A stretch of 8,858 nucleotides of DNA from a bacterium (GTDB lineage: Bacteria > Actinomycetota > Acidimicrobiia > Acidimicrobiales > CATQHL01): the NCBI GenBank assembly GCA_028819945.1, contig JAPPKQ010000070.1, forward strand, positions 1 to 8,858, in the 5' to 3' direction. The translations under genes were made by a program, and so were the position numbers. The notes below the pieces were generated by a model that did no database searches, was not told where the DNA came from, and worked only from the letters and a program-made list of their open reading frames with translations. Below, in pieces: positions 1-7,122 of the stretch (positions are counted from its first letter, which is position 1; every line of letters begins with the position of its first letter).

Positions 1-733
1 CGTCGCGCCGGCCCACCCCGACGAGTCCACCCGGGGCGCCGACCCCCCGGGTGGCCTCGCGCCCGAAGGCCGGAGCGTCGGATCCCGGCGCGAGGTGGGT
101 GAGCAGGAGCCGTTTCACGCCGGCCTTGGCGGCCATGGCCCCCGCCTGCAGGGCGCTCAGGTGCGGTGAGGGCGGGACGAGGTCCCGGTGCAGGTAAGTC
201 GCCTCGCAGAGGCCCAGGTCGATCCCCCCGCCGAGACTGGCGAAGGACCAGCCCACGCCGGTGTCGGCGGAGAAGGCGAAGGTGCGCCCGCCGCTGTCCA
301 CCCGGGGGGCGAGGGTCTCCACGGGATGGTCGGTGCGGGAGAACCGCCACTGCTGGTCGCCGATGGTGGTGCTGTCGCGGTCGCTGATGACGTGCCAGTC
401 GATCGTGGGCGCCAAGCCGTGCGCTCCGGCCAGAGCCTGCGCCAGCGCCCGGGTCCCGGCGGTGCCGTAGACGGGCATCGGTGCCCGGTCGAGGAAGTAG
501 CGGCAGGCGATGTAGGCCATCGCCAGGTCGAGCCAGTGATCGGGGTGCTCGTGGGTGATGACTATGGCGTCGATCTCCTCCAGCGTGCGATGGCGCTGGA
601 GATTGGCCAGGGTCCCGGGTCCGGCGTCCAGCCACACCCGGGTCGTGTCCGACTCCACCAGATAGCCCGTGCAGGCCAGGCCCGGAGCGCTGTAGGAACC
701 CGAGCAGCCCAGGACGGTGATGCTCAGTCCCAT
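1..733 (-). CDS. MBL-fold metallo-hydrolase (Rv1339-like), 3' end cut by window edge
   Basis: The minus-strand frame is open from an ATG at 733-731 to the left edge, giving 244 visible residues. Seen: an N-terminal MGLSITVLGCSGSYSAPG strand and loop, the zinc-binding motif HEHPDH at residues 61-66, a further His at 136 (RTDHPVETLAPRV), Asp157 in FSADTG, LCEATY at 175-180, His191 (HLSALQAG) and His213 (LLLTHL). This ordered metal-ligand set is that of MBL-fold phosphodiesterase or RNase Z-like hydrolases, and the LCEA, HLS and LLLTH blocks resemble mycobacterial Rv1339, reported as an atypical cAMP phosphodiesterase. That family is about 270 residues long, so only a short C-terminus should be missing. 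The ATG is preceded by AGCAGG three bases upstream, a weak ribosome-binding site. It is transcribed away from the PKS and looks intact, unlike everything to its right. The exact substrate is not shown by the sequence; a cytosolic hydrolase is the safe call. Confidence 0.85.
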   Translation of the reverse strand, partial: MGLSITVLGCSGSYSAPGLACTGYLVESDTTRVWLDAGPGTLANLQRHRTLEEIDAIVITHEHPDHWLDLAMAYIACRYFLDRAPMPVYGTAGTRALAQALAGAHGLAPTIDWHVISDRDSTTIGDQQWRFSRTDHPVETLAPRVDSGGRTFAFSADTGVGWSFASLGGGIDLGLCEATYLHRDLVPPSPHLSALQAGAMAAKAGVKRLLLTHLAPGSDAPAFGREATRGVGAPGGLVGVGRRD

Positions 734-753
734 GGACCTGCTCTCGGCGTCAC

Positions 754-901
754 GAGGTGCCGGTACCGGATCTCCACAGGCAGGTCACGGTATCGGCATC
801 GCGGCCCGGGGCATCCCGTTGCGGACCGATGTCACGCCCGCGCCGCCGAGGTGGTCGAGTTCCTGCTGAGCGAGCGGGCCTCCTACGTCACCGCCGAGAT
901 C
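754..901 (+). pseudogene. Short-chain dehydrogenase/reductase (SDR) gene fragments
   Basis: Two pieces in different frames look like SDR sequence in the right order. At 756-836 (frame 3) the translation reads GAGTGSPQAGHGIGIA followed by ARGIPLRTDVT; this recalls the glycine-rich NAD(P)-binding turn followed by the 'DVT' segment that binds the adenine ring. At 839-901 (frame 2) it reads RAAEVVEFLLSERASYVTAE, strongly reminiscent of the C-terminal part of FabG-like SDRs (EVA..V.FLLSD.ASYVTG). The catalytic Ser-Tyr-Lys region between them is absent, so some 150 or more residues of a normal 250-residue SDR are gone. No enzyme can be made. The second piece is the more convincing; the first could be chance. 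An SDR beside a PKS would be ordinary context. Confidence 0.35.
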
Positions 902-1104
902 TGCTTGGCGGCCGTCTCGAATTCGGAGTGGCCCTTCCCCGGCTGGCAGAGGGGCGGGTCGAACAGCACGAGCGCCGAGTACTCGCTGCCTCTCGCCGGC
1001 GAGAGCAGAGCCACCAGAGCCGAGACCGAGTGGAAGACACCGGCCTTCGGCTTGCGCCCGAAGCGGTCGTCGATCGCCTCCAGGATGCTGTCGTGGTCAC
1101 GCGC
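883..1104 (-). pseudogene. Alpha/beta-hydrolase-like gene fragment
   Basis: The minus strand carries an open segment of about 73 codons ending at a stop at 885-883. It contains DSILEAIDDRFGRKPKAGVF, HSVSALVALLSP and EYSALVLFDPPLCQPGKGHS. The 'ALVLFDPP' strand with a preceding helix looks like the region after the nucleophile elbow in alpha/beta hydrolases or thioesterases. There is no nearby start codon or N-terminal half, and no catalytic His region. The right side is cut where KS homology on the other strand begins (about 1099-1102). The left side overlaps the SDR-like fragment around 883-905, so that join may be another break. The assignment rests on visual resemblance only. A discrete thioesterase-like hydrolase would fit a PKS cluster, but this piece is not functional. 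Confidence 0.35.
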
Positions 1105-2004
1105 ACCGGCGTCTACGCCGGCATCAGCAACAACGAGTACCGCGGGCTCATCGTCGACGCCTTCGAGACGACGGAGCCCGCGGCCGGCCTCTACTCGGTC
1201 ACCGGCACGTCGTTCAACACGGCCATCGGGCGGGTCGCCTACGCGCTCGGCCTGCAGGGACCGGCGATCGCCCTGGACACGGCCTGCTCGTCCTCACTCG
1301 TGGCGGTGCATCAGGCGGCGGTCGGTCTGCAGCGGGGCGAGGCCGACCTGGCGCTGGCGGGAGGGGTGCACGCCATCCTCTCGGGGCGCTACGTGGCCTG
1401 GTTGGACGAGCATGCCGCGGCGCTGGGGCCGGACGGTTCGGTCGAGGAGGGGACTCTGGCCGACATGGCCTGGACGGCGGGTGTCGGCCGCAGCCATCTG
1501 CCCCACCGTGCCGGCGTGCCGTTCACGGATGTGACGTCTCTGCGCTCGGCGCTCGAGGGACTGGCGGCGTCGGAGATCGACGACGGTGTGGCGGGCCTCG
1601 ACGTGTCGGCACCGTCGTGTGGGCTGGTGAGCAGCATGACAGGTCGCCTGACCGAGCCCGGCGCGCCGCTCGACGGTTCCTACTGGTGCCGGCAGGCGCG
1701 GGCGCCGGTGGCGTTCCGCGACTCGGTGGTGACTCTGGCCGATCAGGGCACCGAGGTGGTGGTCGAGATCGGCCCGCACGCCGTGCTGGGGCCGGTGGTG
1801 CTCATGTGCTGGCCGGAGCGGGTGCCCACCCAGCCGGTCTCAGTGGCGAGCCTCCAGAGACCGCCCGGCGGGCAGCCGGCTGATGGACCGGCAGGCAGCG
1901 GCTTCGTCGAGGCTGTCGCCCGCCTCTACGAGGCCGGAGCAGCGGTGGCGTTCGAAGGCCTGTTCGCCGGCGAGTCCCGGCGGCGCGTCGCCCTGCCCGG
2001 CTAG
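1102..2004 (+). CDS. PKS module 1, segment A: KS fragment, KS-AT linker, AT C-terminus (broken)
   Basis: The frame is open from a GTG at 757, but PKS homology starts only at about 1102 ([16 protein letters not shown]). KS sequence continues through the active-site Cys in [15 protein letters not shown] to LALAGGVHAIL at 1380; both catalytic KS His motifs are absent. At about 1381 the sequence jumps to the KS-AT linker (GRYVAWLDEHAA, then [16 protein letters not shown]), and at about 1573 to the last part of an AT (LVSSMTGRL, LDGSYWCRQARAPVAF, VVEIGPHAVLGPVV). The AT GHSxGE nucleophile region and the substrate-selecting motif are missing, so the extender unit cannot be read. The post-AT linker FEGLFAGESRRRVALPG follows, and then a TAG stands where homologues have the Tyr of 'GYPF'. 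The fragment would be catalytically dead: the KS has its Cys but no His pair, and the AT has no nucleophile. The 757-1101 part of the frame has no PKS character. Confidence 0.75.
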   Translation, partial: RTGVYAGISNNEYRGLIVDAFETTEPAAGLYSVTGTSFNTAIGRVAYALGLQGPAIALDTACSSSLVAVHQAAVGLQRGEADLALAGGVHAILSGRYVAWLDEHAAALGPDGSVEEGTLADMAWTAGVGRSHLPHRAGVPFTDVTSLRSALEGLAASEIDDGVAGLDVSAPSCGLVSSMTGRLTEPGAPLDGSYWCRQARAPVAFRDSVVTLADQGTEVVVEIGPHAVLGPVVLMCWPERVPTQPVSVASLQRPPGGQPADGPAGSGFVEAVARLYEAGAAVAFEGLFAGESRRRVALPG

Positions 2005-2936
2005 CCCTTCGAGCACCGCCGCCACTGGGTGGCCGGCGCGCGCCGGTGCCGGTCCGCCGGCGGCCACCCCCTGCTGGGCGCCCGGCACGAGTCCCCGCGC
2101 GGCGAGACGCTGTTCGCCGGCGAGATCGCCGTCTCGGATCCGGCGTGGCTGGACGACCACCGGGTGTTCGGCCGCGTGCTGGTGCCGGGCGCACTCTTCG
2201 GCGCTATGGCGGCCTCCGCCGTCCGGCCCGAAGGCGGCGGGTCGATCGTCGTCGAGGACCTGCAACTCCGCAGCCCGCTGGTTCTCCCAGACACCGAGCA
2301 GGAGGACGATCCGGTGCAGCCCGTCAGGGACCTCCAACTCCTCCTGGAGGACGCCGGAGGCACCTCGCAGCGCAACTTCGAAGTCTTCAGCAGGGGTGCG
2401 GGCGAGGAGGGCTGGACGCTTCATGCCGAGGGCCGTGTGGGGATCGACGCGGCTCCGCCCGAGCGCGCCCGGATCGACGTCGAGGCCTTCACCGCCGGCC
2501 TCAGCCCGGAGGACGTCTCGGCCTTCTACCGCTCCAAGGCGGACGAGGGCGTGCACCTGGGTCCACGGTTCCGCACCTCGCGGGCACTGTGGTCCGGTGA
2601 CGGCGAGGCTGCCGGCGAGGTCGTGCTCCCGGAGTCGGCGGACCGTCGCGCCGCGGAGGTGCATCCGGTGCTCCTCGACGGCTGCCTCCAGGTGATGGCC
2701 ACGGCCCGAAAGCGGTCCGGCCTCGAAGAGGACGGGGCCTACCTGGTGTTCGGCTGCGACCGCTTCTGGCTGGCCGAGGCGCCGGAGAGGGTGTTCTGCC
2801 ACGCCCGCCTCAGGCCACCGTCGGAAGCGGCGACGTCGGGTGACGGGCCGCTGGAGGTCATCAGCGGGGATCTCCGGATCTACACCCTCGAGGGCACCGA
2901 GATCGGCGGTCTCAGCGGCTACGTCTCAGCGGCTAC
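2005..2936 (+). CDS. PKS module 1, segment B: dehydratase (DH) domain
   Basis: The same frame resumes after the TAG with PFEHRRHWV and then a full-length double-hotdog DH of about 280 residues. It starts at HPLLGARHESPRGETLF (2065). The first catalytic motif is HRVFGRVLVPGA, fitting HxxxGxxxxP, with His at 2158-2160. The second hotdog has HPVLLDGCLQVM, with the catalytic Asp at 2677-2679. Both catalytic residues are therefore kept. DH removes water from the beta-hydroxyacyl-ACP made by the KR to give the enoyl chain that the ER reduces. The first downstream start is a GTG at 2029. At 2909-2936 a 14-bp tandem duplication throws the reading out of frame, so the natural peptide would continue about 85 residues in a wrong frame to a stop near 3192. 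I end the segment where homology ends. Confidence 0.75.
2909..2936 (+). repeat. Perfect 14-bp tandem duplication causing a frameshift
   Basis: GTCTCAGCGGCTAC occurs at 2909-2922 and again, without gap, at 2923-2936. Removing one copy restores the expected DH-cMT junction (IGGLSGYTVKRATRAA) in one frame. The unit is not a multiple of three, so the duplication moves the frame by two bases and breaks the gene between DH and cMT. Confidence 0.9.
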
Positions 2937-3416
2937 ACGGTCAAGCGGGCGACGCGGGCCGCTCAGCTCTCGGCGACCGAGGGTGTGGGAGACCTCCTGT
3001 ACGAGGTCGTCTGGCGGGATCGTGCGCCGGCGCAGGCGATGCCGCCCGCAGACTTCCTGCCCAGCCCCAAAGCCGTGGCAGCCGAGTCGGATCCGTTCTC
3101 GGCGTACCTGGTGGCCGAGGGCGTCGACGCGGCCGGCCGGGCAGCGCTGCTCGGCGATCTGGAGCGGCTGGCCTGGTCGTTTGCGCTCGTGACCCTCGAG
3201 CGGATGGGCTGGGATCGGCGAGCGGGCGAGACGCTGGAGCCCGAGTCGCTGCGGCAGCGGTTCGGCGTGGCGGAGGAGCATCGCAAGCTGTTCAGACGGA
3301 TGTTCGAACTGTTGGCCGCCGCAGGCGTGCTGGAGATCCAGGGTGACGGCTTCGGCGTCGTGGTCGGCGCGGATGATCCGCTCCCCGCCGAGTTGCTGGC
3401 CGATCCCGAGGAGTAA
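2937..3416 (+). CDS. PKS module 1, segment C: C-methyltransferase N-terminal part (broken)
   Basis: After the duplication, homology continues in frame 3: TVKRATRAAQLSATEGVGDL and LLYEVVWRDRAPAQAM, the usual DH-to-cMT junction. A helical region follows (DPFSAYLVAEGVDAAGRAAL, then LERLAWSFALVTLERMGW) and a winged-helix-like part ending VLEIQGDGFGVVV. This is the normal N-terminal lid of PKS C-methyltransferase domains. The first in-frame start is a GTG at 2985. A TAA at 3414-3416 interrupts the reading. Past it the same frame reads ADRMAARYPHGSNEIG, which still looks like cMT sequence, until a frame change at about 3462. A TTA (Leu) to TAA change would explain the stop, though TTA is rare in such high-GC genes. 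The segment lacks the SAM-binding core, which lies in segment D. Confidence 0.65.
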   Translation, partial: TVKRATRAAQLSATEGVGDLLYEVVWRDRAPAQAMPPADFLPSPKAVAAESDPFSAYLVAEGVDAAGRAALLGDLERLAWSFALVTLERMGWDRRAGETLEPESLRQRFGVAEEHRKLFRRMFELLAAAGVLEIQGDGFGVVVGADDPLPAELLADPEE

Positions 3417-3463
3417 GCGGACCGGATGGCCGCCCGGTACCCGCACGGCTCGAACGAGATCGG

Positions 3464-6400
3464 CTGTTCCGGCGCTCGGCGGGCGCGCTGGGGGACGTGC
3501 TGGCGGGGCGCGCCGATCCGCTGACCCTGCTGTTCAGCAGCGGGGAACCCACCGCCGCCGACCTGTACCGCAAGGCGCCGGTGGCCCGGGCCGCCAACCG
3601 GACGCTCCGCGACGCAGTGGCAAGACTCCTGAGCGCCCTGCCCGACGGGCGGCGGCTGCGCGTCCTGGAGGTCGGGGCCGGCACGGGCTCGGCGACCGCC
3701 GCCGTCCTGCCAGAACTCCCCGAGGGTCGCTTCGACTACGTCTACACCTACGTCTACACCGACATCTCGGCGGGCTTCTTCGCCGAGGCCGAGGGGCAGT
3801 TCGGCGGAGCCGAGGCGGGGATCGACTACCGGGTGCTGGACATCGAGGTCGATCCGGTCGAGCAGGGCTTCGATCGGCACGGTTACGACCTGGTGATCGC
3901 CTCCAACGTGCTGCACGCCACGCGCCTGCTGCCCGAGACCCTGGCGCACTGCCTGGAGGTCCTGGCGCCGTCGGGCCACCTGGTGGCACTGGAGAACCTG
4001 CGCGGGCAGGGCTGGCTGGATCTCACGTTCGGCCAGCTCGACGGCTGGTGGCGGTTCGCCGACGACTACCGCCCGCATCACGCCCTGGCGGGCCCGGAGG
4101 TGTGGCGCCGGGCGCTCGCCGACGCCGGGTTCGCCGGCGCCGAGGTTCTGGGCCTGGAGACGTCCGACTCGACGGCGACACCCGACCGCGGCGTCATCAT
4201 CGCCGCGGGACCGGCCGAGGTGACCGAGCCCGCCGGGCTCTGGGTGCTGGCGGCGGATCACAGCGGCGTGGCGGACGGCCTTGCGGCCGAGCTGGCGGCC
4301 CGCAACCAGGCCGTGGTCCTGGCCGGCTCCGCCGAGCCGGCCTCCAACGGCCTCGCGGGCGCCGAGGCACCCGGCATCTCCCGGCTGCAAGTGGAGCCCG
4401 AGCGGCGCGACTCGTGGCGCGCACTGCTGGAGGCACTCCCCGGCGATGTCCCGCTCTGCGGCGTCGTGCACCTCGTGGGGACCGACGGCCACGGCGCGGG
4501 AGCCACCACCGACGAACTGGCCGGCGACACGCGGCGCGCCGCCGCGAGCGCGCTGGCACTGCTGCAGGGCCTCGCCGATACCGACGCCACGCCCGCCGGG
4601 GGTGTGTGGTTCGTGACCAGGGGTGCTCAGGTGCTGGAGAAGGAGCGGGCGGGCCAACTCGCCGGCGCCACCCTCTGGGGCCTCGGCAAGGTCGTGGCGC
4701 GGGAGGCCGCGCACCTGCAGCCCCGGATGATCGACCTGGATCCCGCGGCGGAGGTGCCCGTCTCGGAGTTGGCCGAAGAACTGCTGCATCCCGACGCCGA
4801 GACGCACGTCGCCTACCGGCTGGGGCGCCGCCAGGCGGCCCGGCTGGTGCGGACCGGCACCGAGCCCGGGCGACTCAAGGTGCCGGAGGACTCAGGCTGG
4901 CTGATCGACCCCGACGAGGGAGGCGCGCTCGAGAACCTGCAGGTCGTGCGCCTGCCCGAGCGGTCCCTGCAGGCGAACGAGGTGCGGGTGGCGATCGAGG
5001 CGACAGGGTTGAACTTCTGGGACATGTTCCGCGCCCTCGCCGTTATCGACGAGGGGCTGCTGGGCGGCGAGTTCTGCGGCCGGGTGCTGGAGGTCGGCTC
5101 CGAGGTGTCAACCGTCGGCGAGGGTGATCTGGTGGTCGGTCTGGCCTTCGGTACGTTCGCCTCGGAGGTGATCACGCGCGCCGAGATGGTCGTCCGGGCC
5201 CCCGAGGGCATCCCGGTGACCGCTCTGGCCACGATCCCGACGGCGTTCACCTCGGCTCAGCTGTCCTACGACCTGTCGGGCCTGCGGGCCGGCGAGCGCG
5301 TGCTGATCCACGCCGGCGCGGGCGGCGTGGGCCTGGCGGCCATCCAGCTGGCGCAGGCGCCCGGGCCGGAGGTCTTCGCCACGGCCAGTGCTCCGAAGCG
5401 GGGGTATCTGCGCTCTCTCGGCGTCGAGCACGTCTTCGACAGCCGGAGCACCGCCTTCGGCGAGCAGATCCTCGAAGCCACCGGCGGTGAGGGCGTCGAT
5501 GTGGTGCTGAACAGCCTCACCGGAGAGGGCTTCATCGACGCCTGCCTGTCGTGTCTGGCGCAGGGTGGCCGTTTCGTGGAGCTGGCCCGGGTCGGCATCC
5601 TGACCCCGGAGGAGATGGCCGCGGCGCGTCCCGACGTGGCGTACTCGATCCTCGAGCTGGACGTCCTCAAGGAGCACCGGCAAGCGGTGGCGGGCGACGC
5701 CCTGCGGCGCGTGATTGAGACGCTCGCCGCCGGGGGGGGGGTGACGCCGCTGACCCACACCAGGTGGTCACTGGCCGAGGCCGAGGGTGGGATCAAGTTC
5801 ATGCGGGCCGCACGGCACGTCGGCAAGATCGTGTTCACGACGTCGCCGATCGAGACGGGGCGCCTGCGCGGGGACCGCACCTACCTCGTCACCGGAGGCC
5901 TCGGCGGCATCGGCTGCGTCCTGGCCGGCTGGCTGGCAGAGCGGGGCGCCGGGGCGATCGTGCTGAACGGGCGCCGCGACCCCGCCCCCGAGGCCGCCGA
6001 GGCGATCGAGGCGCTCCGGGCAAGCGGCGCCACGGTTGCCGTCGAGCTGGCCGACGTGACCGACGCCGCGGCGCTGGACGCCATGCTCGAGCGGGTCGAC
6101 GCCACGCTGCCGCCGCTCGGGGGCGTCATCCACAGCGTCGGCGTGCTGTCGGACGGCGCGCTCACGAACCAGACCTGGGAGAAGTTCACCGACGTGCTGT
6201 GGCCGAAGGTGCTGGGCGCCTGGCACCTGCACCGTGCCACTGCTGATCGCGACCTCGACCTGTTCGTGCTGTTCTCCAGCGTGGCCGGTGTGCTCGGCAA
6301 CGCCGGCCAGGCGAACCACTCCGCGGCCAACGCCTTCCTGGACCAGCTGGCGGCCCACCGGCGCGCCCTGGGGCTCCCCGGCCAGAGCATCGCCTGGGGG

Positions 6401-7122
6401 GCCTGGTCGGGGCTCGGCGAGGCCGAGGAGCAGCGCGAGCGGATCGCACGCCAGTTGGAGGCGCAGGGCACCGGCTGGATCGCGCCCACCCAGGGCCTGT
6501 GGGCGCTGGAGGCTCTGATGCGCCAGGATCTCGCAACCGGCATGGTGGCGGCGGTCGACTGGCAGGTGTTCTCGGAGAATCAGGAGCAGCACCCCCCGTT
6601 GCTGGAGGATCTGCTCGAGCTGCCCGGCGACGGAGCGGACGCCGCACAGGCCGTTCTGGAGGATCCGCTGGCCGGTGTCGCGGACGCTGCTCCGGCCGAG
6701 CGCACCCAGATGCTGGTGTCGTTCCTGCAGCGAGAACTCCAGGCGGTCATGCGCCTGCCGAACGCCCCCGCGCCGAACGTCGAGTTCTCCGACCTGGGGA
6801 TGGACTCGCTGATGGCGGTGGAGATGCGCAACCGTGTCAACCGGGCGCTCGCCGGCCAGTACGTCGCCCCGAACACCGTCGTGTTCGACTACCCCAGCGT
6901 GGCGGTGCTCGCCGGCCATCTGGCGGCCGAACTCGGCGGCACCGGCGGATCCGAGCCGGCGCCCGCTCCCGCGGCGCCGCGAGCACCGGTGCCGACCGGC
7001 GAGGATGCCATCGCCATCGTCGGGATGGCCTGCAGGTTCCCCGGGGCGAAGGACCTGGCCGACTTCTGGCGCCAACTGGAGGCGGGCGAGGACGCCGTGA
7101 CGGATGGTCGCCGGGACGGGGG
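3464..7122 (+). CDS. PKS module 1, segment D: cMT core, psiKR, ER, KR, ACP, and start of KS2
   Basis: This is the largest unbroken stretch, about 1220 codons of homology; the first start is a GTG at 3497. Domains by position: the cMT core has the SAM motif VLEVGAGTGSATAAV (3662) and DLVIASNVLHATR (3887). A KR structural subdomain (WVLAADHSG, 4241 to about 4860) follows. The ER (about 4868-5855) has the NADPH motif HAGAGGVGLAAIQLAQ at 5309. The KR (about 5860-6590) has TGGLGGIG at 5891 and FSSVAGVLGNAGQ at 6272, with His (6317-6319) where Tyr is usual. The ACP has GMDSLMAVEMRNR, with the phosphopantetheine Ser at 6806-6808. KS2 begins in frame at 7001 (EDAIAIVGMACRFPG). Together these would methylate the alpha carbon and reduce the beta-keto group fully. 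Homology leaves this frame at the G run 7118-7122; the raw frame runs on to 7387 as non-PKS sequence. A 12-bp in-frame duplication lies in the cMT and a G10 tract at the ER end. Confidence 0.85.
3737..3760 (+). repeat. Perfect 12-bp tandem duplication in the methyltransferase
   Basis: TACGTCTACACC occurs at 3737-3748 and 3749-3760. It is in frame and turns the expected FDYVYTDISAGFF of PKS methyltransferases into FDYVYTYVYTDISAGFF, adding four residues after a beta-strand that lines the SAM site. The frame is kept, but folding or SAM binding could suffer. Confidence 0.9.
5732..5741 (+). repeat. G10 homopolymer inside ER-KR coding sequence
   Basis: Ten consecutive G residues encode Gly-Gly-Gly and the start of Val in LAAGGGVTPLTHTRW, near the end of the ER. 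The gene is in frame with exactly ten. Such runs are prone to slippage in replication and to length errors in sequencing. Confidence 0.9.

Noticed and set aside
221..240. Possible frameshift at the C6 run (224-229) in the MBL gene
   Set aside because: With six bases the minus-strand reading is GGC GGG GGG ATC GAC, which keeps the frame through LCEATY, HLSALQAG and LLLTHL; the gene is intact here.
734..800. Divergent promoter between the MBL gene and the PKS
   Set aside because: I found no convincing paired -35 and -10 boxes on either strand; the region instead carries gene-fragment sequence.
1102..1380. KS1 and KS2 as recent copies collapsed or swapped by the assembler
   Set aside because: The two KS stretches differ throughout, including at many third codon positions and many residues, so they are old paralogues and not near-identical repeats.
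188..1534. Long plus-strand open frame across the MBL gene and into KS1
   Set aside because: It is the shadow of the minus-strand MBL gene on its left and reads KS1 in the wrong frame on its right; only the short SDR-like piece at 839-901 in this frame has any family character.
2963..4807. 614-codon minus-strand open frame opposite DH, cMT and psiKR
   Set aside because: High-GC sequence opens antisense frames readily; the translation has no family motifs while the plus strand carries clear methyltransferase signatures.
3343..5127. 594-codon plus-strand frame 1 overlapping the methyltransferase and ER
   Set aside because: The translation is Arg/Gly/Ala-rich noise; frame 2 over the same bases has cMT, psiKR and ER motifs.
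5768..7075. 435-codon minus-strand open frame opposite KR and ACP
   Set aside because: No recognisable motif, and the opposite strand encodes KR and ACP domains with catalytic residues.
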